Source: Allobosea sp. Root483D1 (GTDB lineage Bacteria > Pseudomonadota > Alphaproteobacteria > Rhizobiales > Beijerinckiaceae). From it: 64,000 nt of DNA. Below, piece after piece: positions 16,508 to 25,418 of this stretch. Positions within the stretch are counted from its first letter, which is position 1. Each line of letters opens with the position of its first letter. The DNA lies in the NCBI RefSeq assembly GCF_001429505.1, contig NZ_LMJW01000015.1, positions 1 through 64,000 of the forward strand, in the 5' to 3' direction. Below the pieces are notes generated by a model that was not told the origin of the DNA, made no database searches, and saw nothing but the letters and a program-made list of their open reading frames with translations. The position numbers were made by a program, and so were the translations under genes.

Positions 16508-17503
16508 ATGTCGGCAACCGAGAGAACGAAGATGTGCACCCGGATTGTCGAAACGCGGACCCTTCGAACGAACATCGTCGAGCAGGGAGATGGGCCGCTC
16601 ATGCTCTTGTGCCACGGCTTTCCGGAAACTGCCCATGCCTGGCGGCACCAGATACGCACCCTTGCCGCCGCAGGATTTCGCGCGGTCGCGCCCGATATGC
16701 GCGGATACGGCCTGACGGAATCTCCCTCGGCGATCGATGCGTACACCGTGATCCACCTCGTCGGCGATATGATCGCGCTGCTGGACGCGCTTGAGGCCCA
16801 GACAGCCATCATTGTCGGCAATGACTGGGGAGCGACGGTTGCCTGGCAGGCGGCACAGATGCGGCCGGACCGTTTCCGTGGCGTGGTCGCGATCGGCGTG
16901 CCGATGATGGGACAGCCCCCTGTGCCGCCGACCCGCATCTTCCCACAGACCGACGACGCGCAACTCTATACGCTCTATTTCCAGGACCCCGGCGTGGCCG
17001 AGGCCGAACTGGAGCGGGACATTCCCCAGACGCTTCGCAAAATCCTCTTCGCAGCTTCCGGAAACGCCGGGGCGCGGCAAGCCGGCGACCAAACGCCAAA
17101 TCCCTTCGGCATGGTATCTCGCAGGGATGGACTGCTTTCAGCACTGCCTGATCCGGGGCAAATGCCAGACTGGCTCACGGCTGCCGATCTCGATGCCTAC
17201 ACGGGCGCCTTCACCACCTCCGGTTTTCGCGGGGGATTGAACTACTATCGCAATCTGGATCGCAACTGGCAGCTACAAGCGTCCCTCGCCGGCGCGAAGG
17301 TAGAGATCCCGGCCCTTTTCGTCGTTGGCGAGCGTGATCCAGGCCTCAGTATGCCTGGAATGCACGACATCATCGATGCCATGCCGGCGCTTGTCCCTCG
17401 CCTCACTGAGAAGATCATCATCCCCGGCAGCGGGCACTGGCTCCCACAGGAGCGCCCGGATCGGCTCAACGACGCCATCATCAAGTTCGCCCGGCATATT
17501 TGA
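16508..17503 (+). CDS. Alpha/beta hydrolase, soluble epoxide hydrolase-like, 331 aa
   Basis: Epoxide hydrolase/haloalkane dehalogenase subgroup of the alpha/beta hydrolase fold. Visible are the oxyanion HGFPE motif (about residue 36), DMRGYGLTESP, the nucleophile elbow VGNDWGATVAW with Asp as nucleophile, a cap domain with paired Tyr residues (GGLNYYRNLDRNW), the acid-region ALFVVGERDPG and the catalytic His in PGSGHWLPQERPD. The Asp nucleophile and HGFPE favour epoxide opening over dehalogenation; substrate unknown. It is transcribed away from the Rrf2 regulator across two shared palindromes, suggesting control by it. Cytoplasmic. Confidence 0.88.
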   Translation: MSATERTKMCTRIVETRTLRTNIVEQGDGPLMLLCHGFPETAHAWRHQIRTLAAAGFRAVAPDMRGYGLTESPSAIDAYTVIHLVGDMIALLDALEAQTAIIVGNDWGATVAWQAAQMRPDRFRGVVAIGVPMMGQPPVPPTRIFPQTDDAQLYTLYFQDPGVAEAELERDIPQTLRKILFAASGNAGARQAGDQTPNPFGMVSRRDGLLSALPDPGQMPDWLTAADLDAYTGAFTTSGFRGGLNYYRNLDRNWQLQASLAGAKVEIPALFVVGERDPGLSMPGMHDIIDAMPALVPRLTEKIIIPGSGHWLPQERPDRLNDAIIKFARHI

Positions 17504-17554
17504 GACGATATCGATGGGATGCCGGGTGCTCCTTCGCCGATCGAATAAAGCGAC

Positions 17555-18463
17555 TTACCGGTCTTCCGAAAGTTCTTTCGCCGTTTCGATGATCAGCGAC
17601 CTCAGCCACTGGTGCGCCGGGTCATGGCGGTAGCGCACATGCCATGCCATCTCCACCGGAAACCTACCGAGATCGACGGGCGCCGGTATCACCTTGAAGC
17701 GCGGATCCCGTGCGAGGGCACGGCAGATCAGCGTGGGCAAGGTCGCGCAGTAGTCGGTAACGGCTATCATTTCGGGCACCGCCAGAAAATGCGTCACCGA
17801 GACGACCACCTCGCGCCGAATGCCTCGCTGTTCCAACGCCTGAAAGAGCCCTGCTCGCAATCGCCCGGGCGGGAGCACGTTGACATGTTTCAGGCGCTCA
17901 TACTGCTTTCGGGAAATGCCGTCGGTCACCTCCGGGTGGTCCGCGCGCACCATGCAGGCGAGCCCATCGTCCATGATGTGCTGAACGACGAGATTGTCGG
18001 GTGGATCGACGATGCGCCCCAGCACCATGGCCGTCGTGCCCGAGATGACGCCGGTCTCGGCCAGATCATTGCCGAACGGCGTCATGCGCAGCTTGATCCC
18101 GGGGGCCTGCTTGCGCAGCCGCACAACCAGCGCCGGCATCAATACGAGCTCGACATAGCTGTTGGGCGCGAGAGTGAACAGGCGCTCGGCCCCTTCCGGC
18201 TGGAACTCCTGCTGGTTCACGACAAGATCATCCAACTGCGCGAGCGCCGCTTGAATCACCGGCGTGATCTCCTCCGCCAGTTGCGTGGGCTTTATGCCGT
18301 ATCTTTCCCGGATGAAGAGCGGGTCGCGCAGCGTGTCGCGAAGACGGTTCAACGAATTGGACAGCGCCGGCTGGGTAATGCCCAGCCGCGCCGCAGCCCG
18401 CGTGACGCTCTGCTCCTCCATCAGAGCCAGGAAGACGGGGAGAAGGTTGAGATCGTACTTCAT
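17555..18463 (-). CDS. LysR-family transcriptional regulator, ~302 aa
   Basis: Typical LysR protein: helix-turn-helix at the start (YDLNLLPVFLALMEEQSVTRAAARLGITQPALSNSLNRLRDTLRDPLFIRE) and a periplasmic-binding-protein-like effector domain. It resembles the NodD/LinR-like branch (DLNLLPVF start). Two starts are possible, 18481 and 18463. I prefer 18463 because an inverted repeat AGATATA-N10-TATATCT (18466-18489) covers the first codons of the longer form. It is divergent from the DJ-1/PfpI gene at 18625 and probably controls it and the following hydrolase. Confidence 0.9.
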   Translation of the reverse strand: MKYDLNLLPVFLALMEEQSVTRAAARLGITQPALSNSLNRLRDTLRDPLFIRERYGIKPTQLAEEITPVIQAALAQLDDLVVNQQEFQPEGAERLFTLAPNSYVELVLMPALVVRLRKQAPGIKLRMTPFGNDLAETGVISGTTAMVLGRIVDPPDNLVVQHIMDDGLACMVRADHPEVTDGISRKQYERLKHVNVLPPGRLRAGLFQALEQRGIRREVVVSVTHFLAVPEMIAVTDYCATLPTLICRALARDPRFKVIPAPVDLGRFPVEMAWHVRYRHDPAHQWLRSLIIETAKELSEDR

Positions 18464-18465
18464 CC

Positions 18466-18489
18466 AGATATAATCTGACATCTATATCT
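18466..18489. promoter_or_regulatory. Probable LysR operator
   Basis: AGATATA (18466-18472) and TATATCT (18483-18489) form a perfect seven-base inverted repeat with a 10-base centre, containing the T-N11-A pattern of LysR sites, at the regulator's own start and in front of the divergent gene. Confidence 0.55.
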
Positions 18490-18624
18490 AAAATCAAAGA
18501 AATAAATTTTTCTAATATGTAGTCCGATGCGATGATCCCTTCATCGAAACGGCCAGCGCCGCTTCGTCCAACTTCATGCTCCAAAAAGCGGCTAGCCCGC
18601 GACTCTGCTCGAAAGGATCAGGCG

Positions 18625-19317
18625 ATGAAAATCCTCATGGTGCTCACCTCACACGACACGCTCGGCGACACCGGCAAGAAGACCGGATTCTGGCTCGAGG
18701 AATTGGCCGCGCCGTATTACGTGTTCAAGGACGCTGGCGCCGACATCACCCTCGCCTCGCCGAAGGGCGGCCAGCCGCCGCTCGACCCCAAGAGCGACGA
18801 GCCGGCCTTCCAGACCGAGGCGACACGGCGCTTCAGCGCGGACGAGGCCGCCAAGGCCCAGCTCGCCGCAACGGTCCGTCTGGACAGCGTCGCCCAGGAG
18901 GATTTCGACACGGTCTTCTACCCCGGTGGCCACGGCCCGATGTGGGATCTCGCCGAGGACCAGGCATCCATCGGTTTGATTGAGTCCTTCATCGCCGCCG
19001 GCAAGACGATCGCCCTTGTCTGCCATGCACCAGGCGTCCTGCGTCGCGTCAGGAACCCCGACGGCACGCCGTTCGTTCAGGGCCGGCAAGTCACCGGCTT
19101 CACCAACAGCGAGGAAGAAGCCATGGGCCTCACGAAGGTCGTGCCGTTCCTGGTGGAGGATGAGCTCGTCCGCCTCGGCGCGGTCTTCTCGAAGGTCAAG
19201 GACTGGGGGATGAACACGGTGATCGACGGCCGGCTCATCACCGGCCAGAACCCGGCATCGTCGGCCGAAGCGGCACAGGCTCTCATTACCGCTCTGGCAT
19301 CGGCCCGGGCCGCCTGA
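18625..19317 (+). CDS. DJ-1/PfpI family protein (Hsp31-like), 230 aa
   Basis: Class I glutamine-amidotransferase-like DJ-1/PfpI protein, of the Hsp31/glyoxalase III type by length (about 230 aa). Markers: KILMVLTSHDTLG at the start, FWLEELAAPYYVF with the conserved Glu, DTVFYPGGHGPMWDL, and the nucleophile elbow IALVCHAPGVL with the reactive Cys. Likely roles are methylglyoxal or protein-glycation detoxification or chaperone activity; substrate unproven. The ATG at 18625 follows AAAGGATCAG. It is divergent from the LysR gene, and a hydrolase gene follows 117 bases later on the same strand. Confidence 0.88.
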   Translation: MKILMVLTSHDTLGDTGKKTGFWLEELAAPYYVFKDAGADITLASPKGGQPPLDPKSDEPAFQTEATRRFSADEAAKAQLAATVRLDSVAQEDFDTVFYPGGHGPMWDLAEDQASIGLIESFIAAGKTIALVCHAPGVLRRVRNPDGTPFVQGRQVTGFTNSEEEAMGLTKVVPFLVEDELVRLGAVFSKVKDWGMNTVIDGRLITGQNPASSAEAAQALITALASARAA

Positions 19318-19434
19318 ATCGGCGCCGAACCCCTGTATCGCAATCCGCCGACGGCATGACGGCGATGGACCGGGCACGCCGGCCAGCACCTTGGCGTGCC
19401 CCGAGCGAGTATCTTCCCAACCAGGAGAAGGACC

Positions 19435-20394
19435 ATGCCTCCGATCACCGTCGACATTACCCGCCGCGATGCACTGGCTCTCGGAAGCGGTCTCACAGCC
19501 TCCCTCTTCACCTCCAGCAACCCCAACGCGGCACCCGCCGCACTCAACGAAAAAGGAGATCTCATCATGAGCACGGTCAAGACCAAGGACGGCACCAACA
19601 TCTTCTTCAAGGACTGGGGTCCGCGAGACGGCCAGCCCATCGTCTTCGCCCATGGCTGGCCGTTGTCATCGGACGCCTGGGACGCCCAGCTTCTCTATTT
19701 CGGCCTGCAGGGTTTTCGGGTGATCGCTCATGACCGCCGCGGCCATGGTCGCTCTGATCAGCCCTGGAACGGCAACAACATGGACCAGTATGCCGACGAC
19801 CTGGCCGAAGTGATCGAAAAGCTGGACTTGAAGAATGCCGTCCTGATCGGCCACTCGACCGGCGGCGGCGAAGTCGCCCGCTATATCGGCCGCCATGGCA
19901 CCAAGCGCGTGGCGAAGGTGGTCCTGGTCGGCGCGGTGCCGCCGCTGATGCTGAAGACGGCTGACAATCCCGAAGGCACCCCGATCGAGGCCTTCGACGC
20001 CATCCGCACCAATGTGAGAAGCAACCGCTCGCAGTTCTATTACGACCTGACGACACCCTTCTACGGCTTCAACCGTCAGGGAGCCCAGGTCAATGACGGC
20101 TTCCGCGAGAGCTTCCGTCTGCAGGGGCTCGCTGGCGGTATCAAGGGCCAGTACGACTGCATCCGCGAATTCTCCGAGGTCGACTACACCGCCGACCTGA
20201 AGGCGATCGACAAGCCCACGCTGATCATCCACGGCTCGGACGACCAGATCGTCCCGATCGCCGCTTCCGCTCACAAGGCAGCCAAGATCGTCAAGAGCGC
20301 CGAGCTGAAGATCTACGAAGGTGGCAGCCACGGCCTGGCTCAAGTCGACGCCGACCGCTTCAATGCCGACGTACACGCCTTCATCAGGGCTTGA
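19435..20394 (+). CDS. Alpha/beta hydrolase, non-heme haloperoxidase/esterase-like, Tat-type leader, 319 aa
   Basis: Arylesterase/non-heme chloroperoxidase-like hydrolase: [32 protein letters not shown], nucleophile elbow [23 protein letters not shown] and catalytic His in [10 protein letters not shown]. Two start sites are credible. ATG 19435 (after AGGAGAAGG) adds a 44-residue leader with a twin-arginine pattern ([17 protein letters not shown]), which would export the folded enzyme. ATG 19567 lies nine bases after a very strong AAAGGAGAT and gives the standard leaderless enzyme of about 275 residues. I annotate the longer form. Upstream DJ-1 gene and LysR regulator suggest a common toxic-organic or oxidative response. 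Confidence 0.85.
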   Translation: MPPITVDITRRDALALGSGLTASLFTSSNPNAAPAALNEKGDLIMSTVKTKDGTNIFFKDWGPRDGQPIVFAHGWPLSSDAWDAQLLYFGLQGFRVIAHDRRGHGRSDQPWNGNNMDQYADDLAEVIEKLDLKNAVLIGHSTGGGEVARYIGRHGTKRVAKVVLVGAVPPLMLKTADNPEGTPIEAFDAIRTNVRSNRSQFYYDLTTPFYGFNRQGAQVNDGFRESFRLQGLAGGIKGQYDCIREFSEVDYTADLKAIDKPTLIIHGSDDQIVPIAASAHKAAKIVKSAELKIYEGGSHGLAQVDADRFNADVHAFIRA

Positions 20395-20564
20395 GGCGCG
20401 ACTGGCGGGCGCCTTTTACGAGGTGCCCGCCAGATCATTGGACGTGGAGGGGCGCAAAAGGCCCGCGAAGCGGATCTTGAAGCTGCTACTCAGAATCCCT
20501 CAAGCACAGCAGACATTCGCGAAGAGAGGGTACTGTCGGGTCGGCGTATAGGACATCCAGAACT

Positions 20565-20879
20565 GTGCCGCGCACTCTCTGTTGCAGTGATCTTGAGAGT
20601 GTCGAAAGCGGCATCCGTGATCATGATATGAGCTGGCGGTCGGAATGGCGATGTGGGTCGATATACCGCGAATGGGTCGTCAGCGTTGGCAAGCGCGATG
20701 GCTTGGCGCGGGTCGCTCACCTGCTTTGTGAATTCGGCCGCCGACTCGAGGTTGCAGGTCTTGGAAAGTCCGAAGGATTCTACCTGCCCATGACGCAAGA
20801 ACACCTCGCCGACGCCACAGGAATGTCCCTAGTCCACATCAATCGCGTACTAACCGCTGTTTTCGGGCCACGGCCTTGA
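20565..20879 (+). pseudogene. Crp/Fnr-family regulator, C-terminal remnant
   Basis: Only the hinge helix and helix-turn-helix of a Crp/Fnr protein remain: REWVVSVGKRDGLARVAHLLCEFGRRLEVAGLG, then LPMTQEHLADATGMSLVHINRVL. The cyclic-nucleotide-binding beta-barrel is missing upstream, and the recognition helix runs into an unrelated end (TAVFGPRP). Such one-domain forms are not known as functional regulators, so this is called a remnant. Confidence 0.8.
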
Positions 20880-21701
20880 GCGGCTGGGGCGCGTAGGCCC
20901 AAGTCGTCGATCTCGATTATGGCCGCTCAGCCAACTCGTAAGCTGACCAGAGTCCGGAGGGCCTTGGAATGGCGGGCAGTGTCCGATGCTGCGTGATGTT
21001 CAACGGGCCCGGCAAGCTCGAACATTGTTGTCCAAGCATCGAATGCCCTTTCGGGATCTAGCTCACGTTCCGCGATAATGCCTCGGACGACAGTGTCGAC
21101 CGGCTTCAGATCGAAAGGACAAAATGGCTCAGTCGGAGCGCAATGGCGGAGGCTCGACATAGATGGAAAGCTCGCCTGCTTCTTCCCTTCAGAATCTCAT
21201 TTCGACCCTGCCCTTGAGGGCGTGGTCTCTGGCGCGTTCGCCGATGGCGGCGGAGTAGGTCACGTCCAGCGCCGTGGCGGACGAGATGCGCCAGTCGAGG
21301 CCGGACTCGCGACCAGCCTCTCGATCGATCTGGGCCGCGAAGGCGCTGGCCGGCTCGGGCTTTCGCGTGGCCCGCTTCGAATTCGAATATATGGCGGCAC
21401 GGTGGACCGGAGCTGAAGGCCAATTCGAGTCGCAAGGAAGATGTGCTCAGGGAAATTGTCAGGCAGCTGCGGCGAGATGCTTAACGCTACTTTCAGTGAG
21501 GTTATTCGGCTTTGATATGAGCATTAGGCGAGATCATGCATGTCTTCGCGCCACAGTTGCGCGTTGAGCCCGCCGCACCCGGGTCGCTGCGTCCATGGCG
21601 GCGAATATCAGCGGGGAAGGTGTGATGTCGCTCGTTTTTGTACGGCGAGGAGTACGGGACAGGGAGGCCGAGTGGATCTGTTTCAATGGACGCCCTTTTT
21701 G
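20880..21701. other. Low-information region, possible small minus-strand gene 20927-21160
   Basis: A 77-codon minus-strand frame (20927-21160) encodes FDLKPVDTVVRGIIAERELDP... AFDAWTTMFELAGP, which has protein-like composition but no family I recognise and no clear ribosome binding site. From 21161 to 21701 the frames are broken or arginine-rich and I see nothing supportable. Together with the adjacent Crp/Fnr remnant this looks like decaying DNA. Confidence 0.35.
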
Positions 21702-21947
21702 CTACTGCACGGCGTAATGGACAGCGAACCACGCGATCCCTGCAAGCAATAGCCCGCCAATGAGCACGGCGAGCACAGGCATCCCTAAAAAGCCCTGACG
21801 GGCTTCCACTGGGGTTTCCACAGCTGGATCCAGACTGGAGTGACGATCGGCCTGAAGCGGTGGGATTGACTCGGTTCCGTGCATCTCGCTTTGCGCCTTA
21901 GCTCGCACGGTCGCGGCACGAATGTCGGGATCGTTAGAATTTGCCAT
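21702..21947 (-). CDS. Small single-pass membrane protein, 81 aa
   Basis: The 81-residue product has a polar N-terminal half (MANSNDPDIRAATVRAKAQ...) and one C-terminal membrane helix (FLGMPVLAVLIGGLLLAGIAWFAVHY), i.e. a tail-anchored inner-membrane protein. Chosen start at 21947 removes an arginine-rich extension without homology. No family recognised; similar small proteins with one C-terminal helix are common in stress regulons of Hyphomicrobiales. Same strand as CsbD and PRC-barrel genes upstream, 117 bases away, so possibly the end of that unit. Confidence 0.6.
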   Translation of the reverse strand: MANSNDPDIRAATVRAKAQSEMHGTESIPPLQADRHSSLDPAVETPVEARQGFLGMPVLAVLIGGLLLAGIAWFAVHYAVQ

Positions 21948-22064
21948 TAGAACCTCGGATTGGCGTTGACGGGCCAGTGGAACGGGAAGGCCCGCCGCCC
22001 AGTGAGAGCGACGGGCCATCGTCTGAGCCATAGCTGGGCAGCCTGCTGGCCCAACCGATGATGC

Positions 22065-22268
22065 TCACCAAGTCTGGCGATTGTACCAAGTGTCGACGTC
22101 GGCTTTCACCTTGTCCTTCTCGATACCATAGCGCTCCTGGATCTTGCCTTCGAGCTGGTCTCGCTTGCCGGCAATGACGTCGAGATCGTCATCGGTCAGC
22201 TTGCCCCACTGCTCCTTGACCTTGCCCTTGAGCTGCTTCCAATTTCCTTCGACACGGTTCCAGTCCAT
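22065..22268 (-). CDS. CsbD-family stress protein, 67 aa
   Basis: Clear CsbD protein: MDWNRVEGNWKQLKGKVKEQWGKLTDDDLDVIAGKRDQLEGKIQ and the C-terminal helix WYNRQTW. CsbD proteins are small hydrophilic general-stress proteins of unknown activity. A perfect AGGAGGT lies six bases upstream of the ATG at 22268. It is 44 bases downstream of the PRC-barrel gene on the same strand, so both are probably expressed from the EcfG-like promoter at 22754-22778. Confidence 0.95.
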   Translation of the reverse strand: MDWNRVEGNWKQLKGKVKEQWGKLTDDDLDVIAGKRDQLEGKIQERYGIEKDKVKADVDTWYNRQTW

Positions 22269-22312
22269 GGCGGACCTCCTGTGGTTGCAGTTTGCCGAAG
22301 TGCGGGCGGAGC

Positions 22313-22714
22313 TCACTTGCTCCAGCGGCCCTCGTATTTGAATTCGGGCGCCGCCTTCAGGGCATCCTTCGTCGTGTCCATCGTGGCCGTCCACTTCTTG
22401 TCGTTCTCGGAATAGACGACGTTCACGGCCGATGGCGTAACCACGACGTAGCGCTCTCCAATGCCCAGGAAGCCGCCCACCGACAGGATCAGGCCCGAGA
22501 GGTTGCCGCCGGAAACGACCAGATCCTTGATCTCGCCAACAGTCTCCTTGGCATTATTGTGGACGTTGAGGCCGATCAGATTGCTGCTGAGCACGTCGGT
22601 CGGTAGCGCTTTGACATAGACTTCGCGCGTAGAAGTCGTAGCTGTCTGCGCATGCAGAGAGGTCGCTCCGGTAAAGGATGTGGCAATGGCAAGAGCGACG
22701 AACATTTTGCGCAT
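22313..22714 (-). CDS. Exported PRC-barrel domain protein, 133 aa
   Basis: A signal peptide (MRKMFVALAIATSFTGATSLHAQ) is followed by a PRC-barrel domain (LIGLNVHNNAKETVGEIKDLVVS, then LILSVGGFLGIGERYVVVTPSAVNV), the small beta-barrel found in photosynthetic reaction centre H subunits and RimM. Exported PRC-barrel proteins are frequent in Hyphomicrobiales stress regulons; their role is not known. First gene of the PRC-CsbD pair, with an exact EcfG consensus 40 bases upstream. Confidence 0.9.
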   Translation of the reverse strand: MRKMFVALAIATSFTGATSLHAQTATTSTREVYVKALPTDVLSSNLIGLNVHNNAKETVGEIKDLVVSGGNLSGLILSVGGFLGIGERYVVVTPSAVNVVYSENDKKWTATMDTTKDALKAAPEFKYEGRWSK

Positions 22715-22753
22715 TAAATAATCTCCGAAAAATTATATCCCAGCCGCCTCAAC

Positions 22754-22778
22754 AACGTTCGCTTATTCGGCTTGTTCC
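22754..22778 (-). promoter_or_regulatory. EcfG-like promoter (GGAAC-N16-CGTT) for PRC-barrel/CsbD
   Basis: Minus strand GGAAC at 22778-22774 and CGTT at 22757-22754, spacer 16; exact consensus, 40 bases from the ATG at 22714. Confidence 0.7.
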
Positions 22779-22886
22779 GCGAGTTCGATTGAAAAAGTCA
22801 GGGGGCAGTAACAATGCTAGGCTACGGAACTGCGGTCAGCCTGCCGAGCACGGGGCCCTTCTAACCGACATCGGGCGATTGCCTTC

Positions 22887-22912
22887 GGAACTGCCTCGAC
22901 CGGTTCGGGGTT
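22887..22912 (+). promoter_or_regulatory. EcfG-like promoter (GGAAC-N17-GGTT) for the MFS gene
   Basis: GGAAC 22887-22891, 17-base spacer, GGTT 22909-22912, 63 bases before the GTG start at 22976. Divergent from the PRC-barrel promoter. Confidence 0.5.
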
Positions 22913-22975
22913 CTTGCAGCGAGCAGGGATAGCTCGTCCTCAACGCCGTAAGGGCGTTACGATCGCGAGTTCACC

Positions 22976-24196
22976 GTGGTGACCCAGGATCGCCTCGATC
23001 GAAATCCGCTCTCTCACTTCATCCTGCTTTATGTGCTGATGTATGGAGCGTTTGGAGTGGCGTCGCCATTCTGGCCGCGCTTCTTCGAAACGCGCGGGTT
23101 GGGACCTGAAGAGCTTGGCGTATTGCTTGCGCTTGGGACTGCTGTACGCCTCGTCTCGGGTCCGTTTGCTGGCCGTGTAGCCGATCGGCTCGGGGCGCGA
23201 CGAGCGGTCCTCGCAATCTGCATCGTTATGTCAGGGCTCTTTGCTCTTGGCCTATTGCCGGCCGAGAGCTTCTGGTTACTGTTTGTGGTCAGCCTGTGTC
23301 AGGCAGCATCGTTGGCACCAGTGACTACGCTGGCGGACGCGTTGGCGCTACGCGAAGCGAGCGGAGCAGGAAACGCCACCGGACGGCGCTTCGAATACGG
23401 GTGGGTGCGTGGCGCAGGGTCAGCGGCCTTCATCGCCGGCACACTCATTGCTGGTCAGATCGTGAGCTTGGTGGGACTGTCTTCGATCGTGCTGGTGCAT
23501 GCAGGCCTGCTGGTCGCCTCCGCCGCAGTCGCCTATCACTTGATCCGGAGCGCATCCTCCCACGAAGAGAGAGCCGAGCCCGCCGCTTCCCCGCTCGCGG
23601 GCTTCGCACCGCTCCTTCGCATAGCGTTGTTTCGCCGGTTGCTTCTGGTTGCCGCGCTTATCCTCGGCAGCCATGCTGTGCACGACGCCTTCGCTGTTAT
23701 CCGCTGGAATGCTGCGGGCATCGGTCCGGGAATGGCCAGTCTCCTTTGGTCGCTCTCAGTGGCGGGCGAAGTGATCGTCTTCTTCCTAATCGGTCCAACG
23801 CTGATGGCGCGTGTAGGCCCGGCTGCCGCTGCTGCGATCGCTGCCGGCGCCGGCATTCTGCGCTGGGTCGTCATGGCGCTGAGTGCCGCGCCGCTTGCGC
23901 TTGCGATCGTGCAGCCGCTGCACGGTTTCACCTTCGCCCTTTTGCATCTCGCATGCATGCGGTTGCTCACCCAGGTTGTACCACCGCAACTGGCAGCCAC
24001 GGGACAGGCCATCTATGCGCTTGCCGCTGCTACGACGACGGCATTCCTGACCTTAGCGGCCGGCGCGCTCTACGCCCGCTGGGGGGGCGCAGCGTTCTTC
24101 GTGATGGCGGCTTTGTGCGCTGCTGCTTTGTCGCTGACGCCGGGACTGCGCGAGCCAACTCCGGCTGATGCCAAATCGCCACATGGTAATCGATGA
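22976..24196 (+). CDS. MFS transporter, MFS_1-like/HcaT-type, 406 aa
   Basis: Twelve hydrophobic helices and MFS signatures: FILLYVLMYGAFGVASPFWPRFF at the first helix and GRVADRLGARRAV as the conserved loop 2-3 motif. It resembles the LacY/HcaT (3-phenylpropionate permease) branch, so a sugar or small organic acid is a plausible substrate. GTG start at 22976. It is followed by a GT4 glycosyltransferase (76 bases) and a glycogen debranching enzyme, suggesting uptake or export of a saccharide handled by those enzymes. Inner membrane. Confidence 0.85.
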   Translation: MVTQDRLDRNPLSHFILLYVLMYGAFGVASPFWPRFFETRGLGPEELGVLLALGTAVRLVSGPFAGRVADRLGARRAVLAICIVMSGLFALGLLPAESFWLLFVVSLCQAASLAPVTTLADALALREASGAGNATGRRFEYGWVRGAGSAAFIAGTLIAGQIVSLVGLSSIVLVHAGLLVASAAVAYHLIRSASSHEERAEPAASPLAGFAPLLRIALFRRLLLVAALILGSHAVHDAFAVIRWNAAGIGPGMASLLWSLSVAGEVIVFFLIGPTLMARVGPAAAAAIAAGAGILRWVVMALSAAPLALAIVQPLHGFTFALLHLACMRLLTQVVPPQLAATGQAIYALAAATTTAFLTLAAGALYARWGGAAFFVMAALCAAALSLTPGLREPTPADAKSPHGNR

Positions 24197-24272
24197 ACCC
24201 CGAGCAGGGCATCCGCGTTGTCGGGTTCAGGCGGGGGAAAGCAGTCTCGAAATCCAGAAGGAATTCAGCGAG

Positions 24273-25403
24273 ATGCGCATCGCTCAGGTGGCCCCGTTGG
24301 CGGAGGCGGTTCCCCCGAGGCTCTATGGCGGCACCGAGAGAGTGGTGTCCTGGCTCGCCGAAGAGCTCGTCCATCAAGGTCAGGACGTCACGCTATTTGC
24401 AAGCGGCGACTCGCGCAGCAGCGCAAAGCTTGTTTCAGCCGTGCCGGAGGCGCTGCGGCTTGCTGGTATCCGCGACCACACGGCGAGCACACTCGTCATG
24501 CTGGACGAGGTCCGGCGTCGGGCAGAGGAGTTTGACATCATCCATTTCCATGTCGACCTCCTCCAGTTTGCGCTGTTCAAGGACTTGCTGCCGAAATGCG
24601 TAACGACGCTGCACGGGCGCCTCGACCTACCCGACTTCCATCCGGTCTTCCGCGCCTTCCCCGAAATGCCGCTTGTTTCAATTTCGGACGATCAGCGGCG
24701 CCCGCTGCCCGCGGTCAACTGGCTCTCGACCATTCATCACGGTCTCCCCGAGAAGCTCTACCGATTCACAGAGCAGCCGGGCGGCTATTTGGCATTCCTC
24801 GGCCGGATCTCGCCTGAGAAGCGCCCGGACCGAGCGATCGAGATCGCAAAGCGTAGCGGGGTACCGCTGAAGATCGCGGCCAAAGTAGACCCAGCCGACC
24901 GCGATTATTTCGTCTGCACGATCCAGCCTCTGCTCGATCATCCCCTCGTCGACTTCATCGGCGAGATCGACGATGCAAGGAAGGGCGATTTCCTGTCTGG
25001 AGCTTCGGCTCTTCTGTTCCCGATTGACTGGCCGGAGCCATTCGGGCTTGTCATGATCGAGGCAATGGCATGCGGAACCCCGGTGATCGCCTGGGGCGCG
25101 GGCTCCGTTCCCGAAGTGATCGATCACGGCATTTCCGGCATGATCGTATCGTCGCTAGACGAAGCGGTCGAAGCCGTTGGACAGGTTTATCGGCTGGACC
25201 GAGGCGCCGTGCGCGATTGCTTCGAGATGCGCTTCACGGCGTCTCGCATGGCGACGGACTATATCGAGACATTCGCCAATATGCTGGATCGCAGCCGCCT
25301 GGCACCGACGCAAGCGACACCTTCCCTGGTCTTGCCGTCCCTCTATCAAGAGGCGCATGGTATGGCCACCGGCGCGGGGGCTAGTCCCTTGCAGTCGGCC
25401 TGA
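24273..25403 (+). CDS. Glycosyltransferase family 4, 376 aa
   Basis: GT-B fold glycosyltransferase: N-terminal AQVAPLAEAVPPRLYGGTERVVSWLAEEL, the inter-domain FLGRISPEKRPDRAIEIAKR, and the donor-binding FPIDWPEPFGLVMIEAMACGTPVIAWGAGSVPEVI with the E-x7-E motif. ATG at 24273 follows AGAAGGAATT; an in-frame start at 24168 overlaps the transporter gene and lacks similarity. Acceptor and donor are unknown. Position directly before an amylo-1,6-glucosidase (15 bases) suggests alpha-glucan or glucosylated compatible-solute synthesis. It should not be confused with glgA, which lies at 48498-50030. Confidence 0.9.
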   Translation: MRIAQVAPLAEAVPPRLYGGTERVVSWLAEELVHQGQDVTLFASGDSRSSAKLVSAVPEALRLAGIRDHTASTLVMLDEVRRRAEEFDIIHFHVDLLQFALFKDLLPKCVTTLHGRLDLPDFHPVFRAFPEMPLVSISDDQRRPLPAVNWLSTIHHGLPEKLYRFTEQPGGYLAFLGRISPEKRPDRAIEIAKRSGVPLKIAAKVDPADRDYFVCTIQPLLDHPLVDFIGEIDDARKGDFLSGASALLFPIDWPEPFGLVMIEAMACGTPVIAWGAGSVPEVIDHGISGMIVSSLDEAVEAVGQVYRLDRGAVRDCFEMRFTASRMATDYIETFANMLDRSRLAPTQATPSLVLPSLYQEAHGMATGAGASPLQSA

Positions 25404-25418
25404 ACCGGGGCAGATCCG

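Noticed and set aside
16402-17092. Overlapping minus-strand frames of 178 and 215 codons
   Set aside because: Antisense to the epoxide-hydrolase-like gene and extend into its operator region.
17612-18478. 288-codon plus-strand frame
   Set aside because: Antisense to the LysR gene, which has a clear helix-turn-helix.
18649-19653. 334-codon minus-strand frame
   Set aside because: Covers the DJ-1/PfpI gene and the start of the next hydrolase in antisense; both of those have clear motifs.
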